A DNA stretch of 64,000 nt from Histomonas meleagridis. Taxonomy: Eukaryota; Parabasalia; Tritrichomonadida; Dientamoebidae. Both the position numbers and the translations under genes were made by a program. Shown piece by piece: positions 30,781-40,386 of the stretch (within the stretch, counting starts at the first letter, position 1; each line of letters opens with the position of its first letter). The stretch covers positions 62,001 to 126,000 of the forward strand of contig WSYJ01000060.1 in the NCBI GenBank assembly GCA_020186115.1, given 5' to 3'. The notes below the pieces were generated by a model that did not search any database, was not told where the DNA came from, and worked only from the letters and a program-made list of their open reading frames with translations.

Positions 30781-33700
30781 ATGTCCAAAACTAAGCTTCC
30801 AATTGGCAATACATCAAAACTCGAAGAAGAAATTATTAAAAACCACGAAAAATTGATGACTTCTTGTTTTGTTTGGACATATGAAACAAATCCAAATAAA
30901 TTATCAATATCGGATAAAATAAATTTATTTGCAAAAGAGAAGGTTGGAAAAGAACAACCACACCCAAATCCACTTTTAATTGATGCAGATGAAATTACAT
31001 CACCAAAAATCATCATTGAAAATGAAGGACCTCCTCCAGACAATTATTCCACTGAAAATAAAGATTCGCCAAAGGATGGCAACCAACCAGATATAAATAA
31101 TTCTAATTCCATTGATCTTTCAAATGATTCCGAAGATGAAATCGAGATAATAAAGAATATAGCATTAAAGAATCAAAGTAATAAATCAAAGTCATTTGAT
31201 CCTCTTGGTGAAAGTGATGGTATTTCTGACGGTGATGACGATATAGATTTTCTTATCAATAATGTTAAAGTTGATCAAAATATTCTTTCTAAAATTAATG
31301 ATCTTGAAGAGCGGTCGATAGTTATTACGCATACTATAAAAAGCCGACTACAATGTAATATTAATGACCCTGAAATTCCCATTCTTAAATCTCAACGACG
31401 TGATTTATGGGAACAAATTGAAATGCTTGAGTCCAAAATACAATATCCACAAAATCGTTCAGTTAGTACTGAAGAATTTGATAGCTTTAAAGCCATTGAT
31501 GAAGGTGATGAAATCTTTGAAGTTTTCCCAGCAGAACAATCCAATATTGATCCACAATTACTTCAAGATATTTCATTAATTAATCAAAATGTATTTCATC
31601 ATAGTAAATTTCGCGGTGTTCAAGCGGCTGCAATTGATCAAGCGCTTAAAGGTAAAGATGTATTTGTTTTAATGCCAACTGGTGGAGGTAAATCACTTGT
31701 ATATCAACTTACAGGTTATATTCAAAAAGGACTTACAGTTATTATTTCTCCATTAATTTCACTTATACAAGATCAAGTACGATCACTTAATGAATTAAAT
31801 AATCCAGAACTTAGAGCGGCCGCATTATTAGGAAATTTATCGCAAAGAGAACAAGATTCAATTATTGATATGGTACGACAACTAAAATTTCGATTTCTAT
31901 TCATTACACCTGAAAAGTTATCATTATCTGCGAATGTATTAAATTTTTTATTAGAAATGCATGCGCAAAAACAAATTACTAGATTTGTGGTTGATGAAGC
32001 ACATTGTGTTTCGCAATGGGGTTATGATTTTAGACCGACATATGCACAACTTGATATTATTAGAACTAGATTTACTGATGTTCCAATATTAGCACTTACT
32101 GCAACTGCTACAAAAGCTGTACGAATGGATGTAATTGATAAATTAATGATTCCAAATTGTTCTGTATTTCAAATGTCATTTAATAGACCTAATTTATATT
32201 ATGAAGTATGTGAGAAAGGTTCAAAAATTGAATCTTTTAATCAAATTTTAAGTTTTATTAAGGAACATCATTTTGAAGATAAATGCGGATTAATATTTTG
32301 TATGGCAACATTAGAAACAGAAAATTTAAGTTCTTGGTTAAATTCACATGGATTAAAAACAGCATTTTATCATGCACAAATGCGTGATGAACAAAAGAAA
32401 CATGAAGTACAAAAGAAATGGATGAGAAATGAAATTCATATAATTGTTGCAACATTAGCATTTGGAATGGGTATCGATAAACCTGATGTACGATTTGTTA
32501 TTCATCATACAATGCCAAAAAGTATTGAAGAATATTATCAAGAAAGTGGTCGAGCTGGAAGAGATGGCAAACGTAGTTATTGTATGCTTTTATTTAAATT
32601 AAGTGATAAGCAAAGAGTTAAAAAGTTAATTTCTCTTGATAATGAAAAAGGAGAAAAAAATGAATTAAGAATGCAAATAGAATTACAATTACTTGATTCA
32701 ATGGGAAATTATTGTATGGAAAGAAATAAATGTCGAAGATGTATGCTTCTTAATTATTTCGGAGAAGTATTTGATCCTGAACAATGTAATGAAACTTGTG
32801 ATAATTGTGCTAGAAAAGAAAGTGGATTAAGTAAATTTGTTCAAACAGATTTCACTAATGTAGCTGTAGATATTGCAAATATTATTCATGCAATAACATT
32901 AAATAGACCTGATAAAGCACCTTATCCAACTGTTAATCATGTAATTCTTGTTTATACAGGTCATAGTAGAGCTTCAATTGACTCAGGAATTCCTGAATTT
33001 AAAAAAGGCTATGGTTATCGCAATACAGATAATGTTGCTTTACATAAAATATTTCCAATTCTTGTTGATAATAAAGTAATTAAGAATAGATTAATGAAAT
33101 CAATGCATGGAACAATTCAATATTATGCTACTGATGTAAATTATGAAAATTTTATTAAAAATAAAACACCGAAAATTTTGATTGATTGTGAAACCTTTAC
33201 TATACCTAGTGGAATGACACAATTAGATACAGAATTATATCGTTCGTTAATTAAATTAAGACAAAATTTGGCATCTGATCAAAATAGTCCACCAAGTACA
33301 GTACTTTCATCAAACATACTTAAAAAACTTGCAATTGATAAACCTAAAAATTTATCTGAATTAGTAAATATTGGATTTTCGACATATAAAATCATTAAAT
33401 ATGGAAATTATTTCTTAGAAGCAATAAATAAATTTGTTGTTGCACATGCACCTCCACCTCCGCCTCCACCTCCTCCTCCGCCAAATGTAACTCCAAGTAA
33501 AGAAATGCAAGAAGAAATTAAGAGAAAAATTATGAATGAAATATTATTACAGCATTTAAAGTATCAATATGCACAACAAACAAGACAAATTAGACCGCCA
33601 TTGCAAATGAGACAGCAAATAAATAATAATATCCCAATGCAACAACAAATGACACAAAATTATAATAAAGTTTCATCCCCTACAAAAGCAAGAAAATCAA

Positions 33701-34428
33701 TTTATCCACAGCAACCACTTCAATCACCAGCAGTGCAATTTCTAATGTCAAATCCGCAAATATTAAAGCAACAACAAGATATAACGCAACAAGCATTTCA
33801 ACAAAAAATGTTGCAATTGTCAACAGGAGCAAATTTAACATCAACTCAACAAAATTATCATCCAACACCACCTGTTGCACAACAACAAAGAGTTCAACCA
33901 GTTCCACAACAACAGCAGAGAGTTCCAAATCCACAACAACAACAAAAAATTCAACTTATTCCACAACAAATGCAACAAATAGCGCAACCTGTTCCACAAC
34001 AAATGCAACAAATAGCTCAACATGTTCCACAACAAATGCAACAAATAGCTCAACCTGTTCCACAACAAATGCAACAAATAGCTCAACCTGTTCCACAACA
34101 AATGCAACAAATAGCTCAGCCAGTTCCACAACAGCAAAAGGTTGAATTGACGTGGGGGAGCCTGCAATCCCAATCACCGATAGCACAAAAAATTCCACAA
34201 AAATTCCAACCACAGCAACAAATGGCTCAAAGTGTACAATCACAACTATCAGAGCCAGTATCAGATTTATCATCAGCACTTCAACAGAAGCTACAAAATT
34301 TGGCAATAGATAAACCAAACCCACAACAGACAACACCAGCAAATCAAAATAACGTAAATGTAAGTTCATTAAATCAAAGCCAACTACAGTTCTTTCAAAA
34401 TCTGAAAAATTATATGCAGAAAAATTAA
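30781..34428 (+). CDS. RecQ-family DNA helicase (BLM/WRN/Sgs1-like) with Q-rich C-terminus
   Basis: 1215 residues from ATG 30781; the open frame begins four codons earlier at TTG, which I reject. Residues 1-260 are acidic and unstructured. The helicase core follows: MPTGGGKSLVYQL (Walker A, about 298), VVDEAHCVSQWGYDFRP (DEAH, about 405), LTATATKAVR, GLIFCMATLETENL, ATLAFGMGIDKPDVRFVIHH and QESGRAGRDGKRSYC. The RecQ zinc site (RRCMLLNYFGEVF, ETCDNCAR) lies at about 650-677, a winged-helix region next, and an HRDC-like domain (LRQNLASDQNSPPSTVLSS to YGNYFLEAINKF) at about 820-887. Eleven prolines follow at about 891, then a Gln-rich tail with an 11-residue repeat. It unwinds 3'-5' and resolves recombination intermediates. 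The full BLM-type domain set makes the call secure; the long polyQ/polyP tail is unusual. Confidence 0.93.
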   Translation: MSKTKLPIGNTSKLEEEIIKNHEKLMTSCFVWTYETNPNKLSISDKINLFAKEKVGKEQPHPNPLLIDADEITSPKIIIENEGPPPDNYSTENKDSPKDGNQPDINNSNSIDLSNDSEDEIEIIKNIALKNQSNKSKSFDPLGESDGISDGDDDIDFLINNVKVDQNILSKINDLEERSIVITHTIKSRLQCNINDPEIPILKSQRRDLWEQIEMLESKIQYPQNRSVSTEEFDSFKAIDEGDEIFEVFPAEQSNIDPQLLQDISLINQNVFHHSKFRGVQAAAIDQALKGKDVFVLMPTGGGKSLVYQLTGYIQKGLTVIISPLISLIQDQVRSLNELNNPELRAAALLGNLSQREQDSIIDMVRQLKFRFLFITPEKLSLSANVLNFLLEMHAQKQITRFVVDEAHCVSQWGYDFRPTYAQLDIIRTRFTDVPILALTATATKAVRMDVIDKLMIPNCSVFQMSFNRPNLYYEVCEKGSKIESFNQILSFIKEHHFEDKCGLIFCMATLETENLSSWLNSHGLKTAFYHAQMRDEQKKHEVQKKWMRNEIHIIVATLAFGMGIDKPDVRFVIHHTMPKSIEEYYQESGRAGRDGKRSYCMLLFKLSDKQRVKKLISLDNEKGEKNELRMQIELQLLDSMGNYCMERNKCRRCMLLNYFGEVFDPEQCNETCDNCARKESGLSKFVQTDFTNVAVDIANIIHAITLNRPDKAPYPTVNHVILVYTGHSRASIDSGIPEFKKGYGYRNTDNVALHKIFPILVDNKVIKNRLMKSMHGTIQYYATDVNYENFIKNKTPKILIDCETFTIPSGMTQLDTELYRSLIKLRQNLASDQNSPPSTVLSSNILKKLAIDKPKNLSELVNIGFSTYKIIKYGNYFLEAINKFVVAHAPPPPPPPPPPPNVTPSKEMQEEIKRKIMNEILLQHLKYQYAQQTRQIRPPLQMRQQINNNIPMQQQMTQNYNKVSSPTKARKSIYPQQPLQSPAVQFLMSNPQILKQQQDITQQAFQQKMLQLSTGANLTSTQQNYHPTPPVAQQQRVQPVPQQQQRVPNPQQQQKIQLIPQQMQQIAQPVPQQMQQIAQHVPQQMQQIAQPVPQQMQQIAQPVPQQMQQIAQPVPQQQKVELTWGSLQSQSPIAQKIPQKFQPQQQMAQSVQSQLSEPVSDLSSALQQKLQNLAIDKPNPQQTTPANQNNVNVSSLNQSQLQFFQNLKNYMQKN
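33961..34125 (+). repeat. In-frame 33-bp minisatellite, five units
   Basis: Five nearly perfect copies code for PQQMQQIAQPV within the RecQ tail, and a partial sixth follows. Differences are single bases (one His for Pro). The exact multiple of three keeps the frame, so copy number could vary between strains. Confidence 0.9.
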
Positions 34429-34877
34429 TAATATTTTTTGTAAATAAATAGATATTCGATATTATAAATTTATTTTTATAAATTTTTTAATATGATGAAA
34501 TTTCGTTTTCTTTTCAGGAGGTGTGTTATATTTTTATTGGGCTACCAATGAAATATGATTATTTTTGATTATGTTTTGTATTTTTATTAGAATAATCTTA
34601 TGTTTACAACCCATTTTGATAATTTGTTATAAAAAAAAATTTCCCCGGAAACATAGAATAATTGTAATCGTAATACTATTATAATAGATATCATTCAAGA
34701 TTCGAAAAATAAAAGAAATGCTTCATGAAATTTTTTCATTAATGAATTAATATTTACATATATACTTTTATGTGAACCAAATCATTTTATCCAATTCTTT
34801 TCATTTCACGAAAGAATAAAATTATCCAAAAACGACATCAATTACATACAAATTTTATTACAAAACAAAAATATTTT
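34429..34877. other. Convergent intergenic region, nothing recognised
   Basis: AT-rich spacer between the RecQ and CEP290-like gene ends, without a supported gene. Confidence 0.5.
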
Positions 34878-37800
34878 TTATCTTTTCACTGTTCTTGATC
34901 TAATAATTTCATGTTTATATTTTGCCGCTATATCCTTTAATTTTGTCAATTGTTCTTCTTTCCTTTGCAATATTTGGTTTAGTCTCTCTATAGTTCCGTT
35001 TGCTCTTCCCAACCTCAATTGCAGTTCTTCGTTTTGGACCTGCAATTTCATATATTTCGCTTCAACGCTTTTGATTCTTCTGTTATCTTTATTTGCATTT
35101 TCATTTTCATTAATTTCATTTGATTTCCAATTATTTTCATTTTCATTATTTGTATTATTTTCTTGCATTTCCTTCAGTTTCGTTGTTAGCTCTTTAACTT
35201 TTTCGCGCAATTTAACATTTTTATCATTTAATATTTTCATTCTCGTTCGCATTTCAGCATTAAATTCATTGACGCGTAATGTCGTATTCGTTCGTAACAT
35301 TTGATTTCGCATATCATTAAGTTCATTCTCAGTCGCTTTAAGACGAATTCGATATTGTTCTGTTTGGTTTTGTAACAAAAGAACATTTTCACGTTCTTCT
35401 TCAAGTTCCATTTGGAGCGAATTCTTTTCTTGATTTAATTTCGTTATATGTTTTGAGATTTCGTTCAGTTCATTTTCATTTGTTTTATTGTTTTTGATAT
35501 TATTATTAGTCGCCGTGATGTTATTTAGTTCAATTTCTTCTTTAAGTTTTGACTTCGCATATTTATATGCATCTATTTTGACTTGTTTAAGTCGCTCTTT
35601 GTATTTGTCGCGTTGTTTACTGAGTTCAGCTTCGAGATTGTCAATTGTGTTCTGCAATTTGGTAATTATCGTTTCGTTTTGTTGAAGTTTTTCTTGTAAT
35701 GTTTCGCATTTGTGTTTGTTCTCAATGGACTCGTGCTGTATCTGCAATAACTCGTTTTTGAGCGCATTGTTTCGCGCATTAAATATTTCTTGCGCTTTGG
35801 CATCCGGTGAAAGTATTACACTGTTTGGAGGATTGCATAGTGTTAATACTATGTCGTTATGCGTTGCAATCGATGGCGAAATTATATCGGATAATGAAAG
35901 CGAAACTGGTACTGATTGAGTGCTCATGTCGGCGAGTTTTACTTTGTTACTAATTTTATCATTATTACTTTTGTCGGCAATTGTTATAGTTTTACTTGTA
36001 ACATTTTCTTTAGTTTTGTTATTATTTTGAATCGATTCTTTAGCTTTATCTGCAATTTTTTCTTTTGTTTTATTATTTTTGTCATTAATTACTTTACTAT
36101 TATTATTTTTAATTTTTTCCTTCGTTTTATTATCAGTTTCTGCGATTGTTTCATTGGATTTAATGTCCGAAAGCGTTGAGTTCGACATTACTGTGATTTC
36201 GATTGTTGAGTCATTGTTCGTATCATTTAAGTCAATCGATTGCGTTGTTTCTGTTACGAATTTCTTATTTTGCTTTTGCTTTGTCAATTGTTCATATTTA
36301 CGTTTCCATTCGTCGCGTTCTTGTTGTGTTTGTATATATTTATTATTCAGATTAATTATCCATTCATCGCGATCATCTTTTGCATCTTTTGAAGGTTTTT
36401 CCAAAACAATTTTTTCATCTGTTTGACAAATTTCATCTTTTTTGGTAATAATTTTTTCATTTTTAACGATTTTACTTTTCGAATTTGTATTTGTTTTTGT
36501 ATTTGCGTTTGTCTTTGTTTCAGGTTTCTTATGTAAATTAATTTGATGTGTTTCATTTGAGCGATTAATTTTAAATCTTTGCTGACCTTTCTTATGCAAT
36601 TGATCAGCAGGTAATATAATACTTCCTTCATTTTCGTCATCTCCTTCATTATTATTATTATATTGATATCTTTGTCGAAATGCTTTTGTAGCATTTGATA
36701 CTTTATGTATTACGCTTTTCTCATTGTTGTTAGTATCATTTTCATATATTGTCGTTTTGATAGGCCTTTGATCATTATTTAATACGACTTTTATCTCGCC
36801 AACTGCGCCTCTCTTTTTCATCAGTTCCATTTTATTACGTAAATCTTCTTCAGCTTTCTGCGTCCGTAGCTTTTGGTTCTTTAATTCATCAGAGTTAAAT
36901 TTCTCAAGAAATTCTTCAAGATTAAAATTAATGTTAAGTTTACCACATAGCCCCATCATGATTTTGTCCATCGAATTCAAGTTGGATACTAAGTCGGCTA
37001 TTTGCTTGTCTCGGACATCAACCATAGCGCGGACTTCCTTTAACTCATTGATCGCTTGAGGTAGGCCATATGTGCCATTTTCAATCGATTCTTTTTGTTT
37101 GCGAAGTTCTTCAACTTCTTGACTACTTTGCTTGAGAATGGATTCGAGATCTTGAATACGACGTTGTGATGTAAGATTAAGCTCACGAAAGCGTTCTACT
37201 TGATCTCGTAATTTGACAATTTCTTTATCATTCCCTTTGGCACGACTTTCAACACGTTGACGATACGTTTCAACCTGTTGAATAAGTTCGCCTTTGGCTC
37301 GATTAAAAGAAAGAATTATTTCATCTTTTTCTGATATTTGTTGCTGAAGTGCTTCAATGTTTTTGTTTCGTGTTTCTAAGGCTGATTGAAGACGTTGGGC
37401 ACGTAGAGCTTCTTCTTCAAGATTTGTAACTTTTTCTTTAAGTTCTTCATTTTGTCTTTTTAAAGCATCTAATTCATCATGAATACTTTCAAAAGTAAGT
37501 GTATTTTGTTGTGTAACATTTTGATTAATATCTATTTGTGTAGTGATTTCATTGTTCTGTTTCTTAAGACGAGTAATTTCTCGTTCATATTTGGTGCACT
37601 TTGCTTGTAAAGCACTGAAATTCGATTCAATTTCAGAATTTGATTGAATTCGTTCTTGAAGCGCTTTTGTAAGTTCTTGTTCGCGTGCGAGAAGAAGTTC
37701 AACAGCTGAAGAAAGCTCATTGTTTTGTTTCTCAAGTGCATGCTGAATCTCACGCATTGCTTTTTTCTCATTTGTAAATTGGGATATTTGAAGCTTGCTG

Positions 37801-38168
37801 GCTTCGTTTCCAGATTTACTATTTTGAATTTGTTTTTGTTGATTGTCGATAATGTCTTGCATGCGTTTTTTTTCAAGAAGTACTTGGTTTGCATCAATAT
37901 TGAGACGTTGAATTTGCAGTTCGAATTGTTGGATTTTAGAATCTTGCATTTTACGTGCAGTTTCGCTTTCTTGAAGTTTGCGAGAGAGCTGAGCATTATT
38001 ATCTCTTTCAGTTCGAAGATCCATCTCCAGTTTGTAATAATCATTTTGACTGAATTGATTTCCTGCTTGATATGCTCGAAGTTGAGCTTGTAAATCTGAT
38101 ATCTGATCAACATATTCTTGAAGTAAATCTGTGATTATGGCTTGGTATTCTGGAGGGAGTGCATCCAT
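34878..38168 (-). CDS. Long coiled-coil protein, CEP290-like
   Basis: 1096 residues starting at MDALPPEYQAIITDLL (ATG 38168). An in-frame ATG lies 14 codons upstream, but the extra residues look untranslated and GCACTTTT, initiator-like, lies between the two. Nearly the whole chain is heptad coiled coil. Residues about 370-420, TYGLPQAINELKEVRAM then VRDKQIADLVSNLN, match the characteristic segment of CEP290 (ciliary transition zone). A middle stretch rich in Asn/Lys/Thr (about 480-720) is low complexity, followed by another coiled coil. Trichomonads have flagella and basal bodies, so a transition-zone or basal-body scaffold is plausible. Coiled-coil similarity is easily overread; the CEP290-like block is the main support, and the length is less than half that of vertebrate CEP290. 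Confidence 0.55.
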   Translation of the reverse strand: MDALPPEYQAIITDLLQEYVDQISDLQAQLRAYQAGNQFSQNDYYKLEMDLRTERDNNAQLSRKLQESETARKMQDSKIQQFELQIQRLNIDANQVLLEKKRMQDIIDNQQKQIQNSKSGNEASKLQISQFTNEKKAMREIQHALEKQNNELSSAVELLLAREQELTKALQERIQSNSEIESNFSALQAKCTKYEREITRLKKQNNEITTQIDINQNVTQQNTLTFESIHDELDALKRQNEELKEKVTNLEEEALRAQRLQSALETRNKNIEALQQQISEKDEIILSFNRAKGELIQQVETYRQRVESRAKGNDKEIVKLRDQVERFRELNLTSQRRIQDLESILKQSSQEVEELRKQKESIENGTYGLPQAINELKEVRAMVDVRDKQIADLVSNLNSMDKIMMGLCGKLNINFNLEEFLEKFNSDELKNQKLRTQKAEEDLRNKMELMKKRGAVGEIKVVLNNDQRPIKTTIYENDTNNNEKSVIHKVSNATKAFRQRYQYNNNNEGDDENEGSIILPADQLHKKGQQRFKINRSNETHQINLHKKPETKTNANTKTNTNSKSKIVKNEKIITKKDEICQTDEKIVLEKPSKDAKDDRDEWIINLNNKYIQTQQERDEWKRKYEQLTKQKQNKKFVTETTQSIDLNDTNNDSTIEITVMSNSTLSDIKSNETIAETDNKTKEKIKNNNSKVINDKNNKTKEKIADKAKESIQNNNKTKENVTSKTITIADKSNNDKISNKVKLADMSTQSVPVSLSLSDIISPSIATHNDIVLTLCNPPNSVILSPDAKAQEIFNARNNALKNELLQIQHESIENKHKCETLQEKLQQNETIITKLQNTIDNLEAELSKQRDKYKERLKQVKIDAYKYAKSKLKEEIELNNITATNNNIKNNKTNENELNEISKHITKLNQEKNSLQMELEEERENVLLLQNQTEQYRIRLKATENELNDMRNQMLRTNTTLRVNEFNAEMRTRMKILNDKNVKLREKVKELTTKLKEMQENNTNNENENNWKSNEINENENANKDNRRIKSVEAKYMKLQVQNEELQLRLGRANGTIERLNQILQRKEEQLTKLKDIAAKYKHEIIRSRTVKR

Positions 38169-38607
38169 TTCTGAAAAAGTGCTAAAATTTAGGATAAAAT
38201 TAACGTACATATTTCAAAGAAAGCGAAATATAAATTCCATTTCTTTTATATCATTTTTTAACCAAATGAAAAAGGTTTTTTTTAATTTTGATTTTATTTA
38301 TTTATTTATTTATTTTTTCATATTTTGATTTTGCTGATATTTAACAATGAAGTTACTTGATATACATTGCGACCTAATTTATGGGTGCTAACGAGGAAAA
38401 ATAAATATTGTGATTTTTATGCTATAATTTTCGAAGATGACATCTTTATTTGCCTACTTTCCCAAGTGTGGAATGGTGCACCCCAATTGTAAGTTACTTT
38501 TGGCACAAGAAAAAATTAAAAATAGGTTTGGTTTTTGTTTTGTTAAATGTGTATTTCTATCAAAAATTTTGTGTTTAAAAATATTATTAGATTTTCTTAT
38601 CACATAT
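38169..38607. other. Intergenic, nothing firm
   Basis: 5' side of the coiled-coil gene. An open frame over 38437-38688 contains one ankyrin fragment at its end, but its first half shows no pattern. Confidence 0.4.
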
Positions 38608-39063
38608 ATAATGATTGCTTCACTTAATGGGAACGTTGAAATTGTAAAATTACTTCTCAAAATAAAAAAAAAATTAAGATCAGCTTAAAAAATATTTGTT
38701 TATTTTCATCAAAAATAAATTAACTTATTTCAAGTTTTTGATTCTTATTTGGAATTTTTTGTTTTAGTTGAGAACAGCTCTTATATATGCTTGTAAACAT
38801 GGTCATTATGAAGTGGCTAAAATGCTTTTAAGTCATAAAGGCTGTCATCAACATGCTTCAGATGATTTTTTTACGATTAAGATTTTTGCTTTATGATTTT
38901 AAAATTTTAAAATAAGTTTCGGATTTTAAAAATATTATTTAAATCTGCTATTCTATATGCAGCTGAAAAAGGATATACAGATATCGTTAATCTATTTTCT
39001 TCACCTAATTTAAGAATTAAGATAGCAAGTAGTAAAGTCATTAAAAAAATTCGAAAGGAATAA
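38608..39063 (+). pseudogene. Degenerate ankyrin-repeat gene fragment
   Basis: Three ankyrin repeat pieces lie in order on the plus strand: MIASLNGNVEIVKLLL (38611 onward), LRTALIYACKHGHYEVAKML (about 38768 onward) and KSAILYAAEKGYTDIVNLF (38941 onward), the last ending at a TAA at 39061-39063. The gaps between them are AT-rich and out of frame. The first gap resembles the spacers of the minus-strand ankyrin locus: it contains TTTGTTTATTTT, TTATTTCAA and TTATTTGGAA and ends TTTTAG before the next repeat. No start codon or N-terminal domain is visible. Confidence 0.65.
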
Positions 39064-39329
39064 ATAAAATGGAAACATTTCCCGCCAATTTGTATTTCAT
39101 TCTTTAATAAGTGTACACAGATTCAGTGTCCAATATGCTTCTATTCTCATTTGATAGTAACAAGGAATCTTGACCAATAGAAACCCAGTCCAAGATTCAG
39201 GTTTCAAGAGCTAGATATGATAATCATAAAAAAATTTATTATCAATGGTAGGTAGATTCATAATGAATTCACGTGAATTAGCATTTGGTACATTACCTTC
39301 TTATTTATTTGAAATGTTTTTTATTGTTT
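39064..39329. other. Spacer left of the truncated retrotransposon
   Basis: No gene. An 8-bp inverted repeat (GAATCTTG at 39165-39172, CAAGATTC at 39191-39198) is the only structure noted. Confidence 0.4.
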
Positions 39330-40314
39330 TTTGAGGAGATGAAAACATTATAATGGTTCATTTTGTAGTTATAAAGAACTCACAGTCAGGTTCAGGGCAA
39401 TTATATATATATTATATGATGATGTTTTGATATTAGAGTCTTCACGTTGAATTACCCAATAAGTAAGTCTATTCGCGATTTTCCCTATTAGAGCATGAAA
39501 TATATTTCCTTTAGGTGGTTCCCCATGAGCGGTTATCATGTGATTTCGTAATTTCGAAAAACAATTTGCAGAAAATCATTCACTAAGGGCATATGAAAAT
39601 ACCCAATCCTGGCCAGATGCAAGTAAACATGACAGTACACATGATCGGATTATCTATTGGATTTATATTAACTCCCCAAATTAGTGGATTAACTAAAAGG
39701 TTTTCCCATTTATAATATACTGACCCAAGATCATCAAAATTTTTGAGGTCATGAAGCAAACGCTCTGGTTGTGGATCAGAGTCTACGTTTTCTTCACTAT
39801 CAGCTGGTGGATTTGGTGGGTAAGGATTATCATTGTGTTCATTGTTAATCAAATCAGATTTATGAATTGTTGTATCATTATTTCTTTGTCTAGTTTCACT
39901 ATTTGTTACTGTGTTATTCTGTGTTTGCCTTCCGTTCAGTAAGATTTGAAATCTGATTTGTTGAAAAATTACAGAGAGGATATAATGGACAGGGAAAATT
40001 TTCCTTTTTAATGGGGGAGTGTACTAATGTAAGGGAAAGAAGATCGTCAACAGGTCAATGAACGATCTTTGAATTAATTTGTGAATTTGTATAATTTTGA
40101 TGGAATTGGGTAAACTGGGTTTGATCACTGTGCTGAATAGGAGTTTGTTGTTGTATTAAACCCAGATTTTGTTTGTTGAATTTCGAGATATTGTAAAATT
40201 ATTTTTTTGAAAACCATCAAAAAGCATACCATTAGATTTGCCATTATGTGCTGGTGCTTGCCGTATAGTTAATTCTTCTTGATTTTGCATGTTCATAAAA
40301 AATCGAAAAAAAAG
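39330..40314 (-). mobile_element. Deleted copy of the tRNA-Cys-associated non-LTR retrotransposon
   Basis: Reading the minus strand from the tRNA-Cys 3' end, a T-run is followed by the same 5' end as the right-hand copy (ATGAACATGCAAAATCAAG). The first ORF is recognisable but frameshifted. At about 39930 the sequence jumps from the first zinc-finger region to the middle of the ORF, an internal deletion of about 1.15 kb relative to the other copy. The block 39583-39852 (RLLHDLKNFDDLGSVYYKW, GVNINPIDNPIMCTVM) then matches it closely. Similarity fades near 39330-39360. The reverse transcriptase part is absent. Small shared differences near the 5' end group it with the older fragment at 47897, not with the nearly complete copy. 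Confidence 0.85.
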
Positions 40315-40386
40315 AGGGGCAAGCCGGAATCGAACCGACTACCAGAGGATCTGCAATCCTATGCTCTACCGGTGAGCTATTGCCCC
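40315..40386 (-). tRNA. tRNA-Cys (anticodon GCA)
   Basis: A 72-nt cloverleaf identical to the copy at 42024. The acceptor stem is GGGGCAA/TTGCCCC, the D stem GCTC/GAGC, the anticodon loop TTGCAGA, the T stem GTCGG/CCGGC around TTCGATT, and the discriminator is T as usual for Cys. Base 27-43 is a T-C mismatch. Box A and box B are intact, and a T-run directly follows as a pol III terminator. Confidence 0.95.

Noticed and set aside
33680-34369. Three minus-strand open frames of 84-137 residues
   Set aside because: They are antisense images of the CAA-rich repeat of the RecQ tail, giving Leu/Val-rich strings.
36079-38113. Several 70-190-residue frames on both strands
   Set aside because: Shadows of the CEP290-like coiled-coil gene in other frames.
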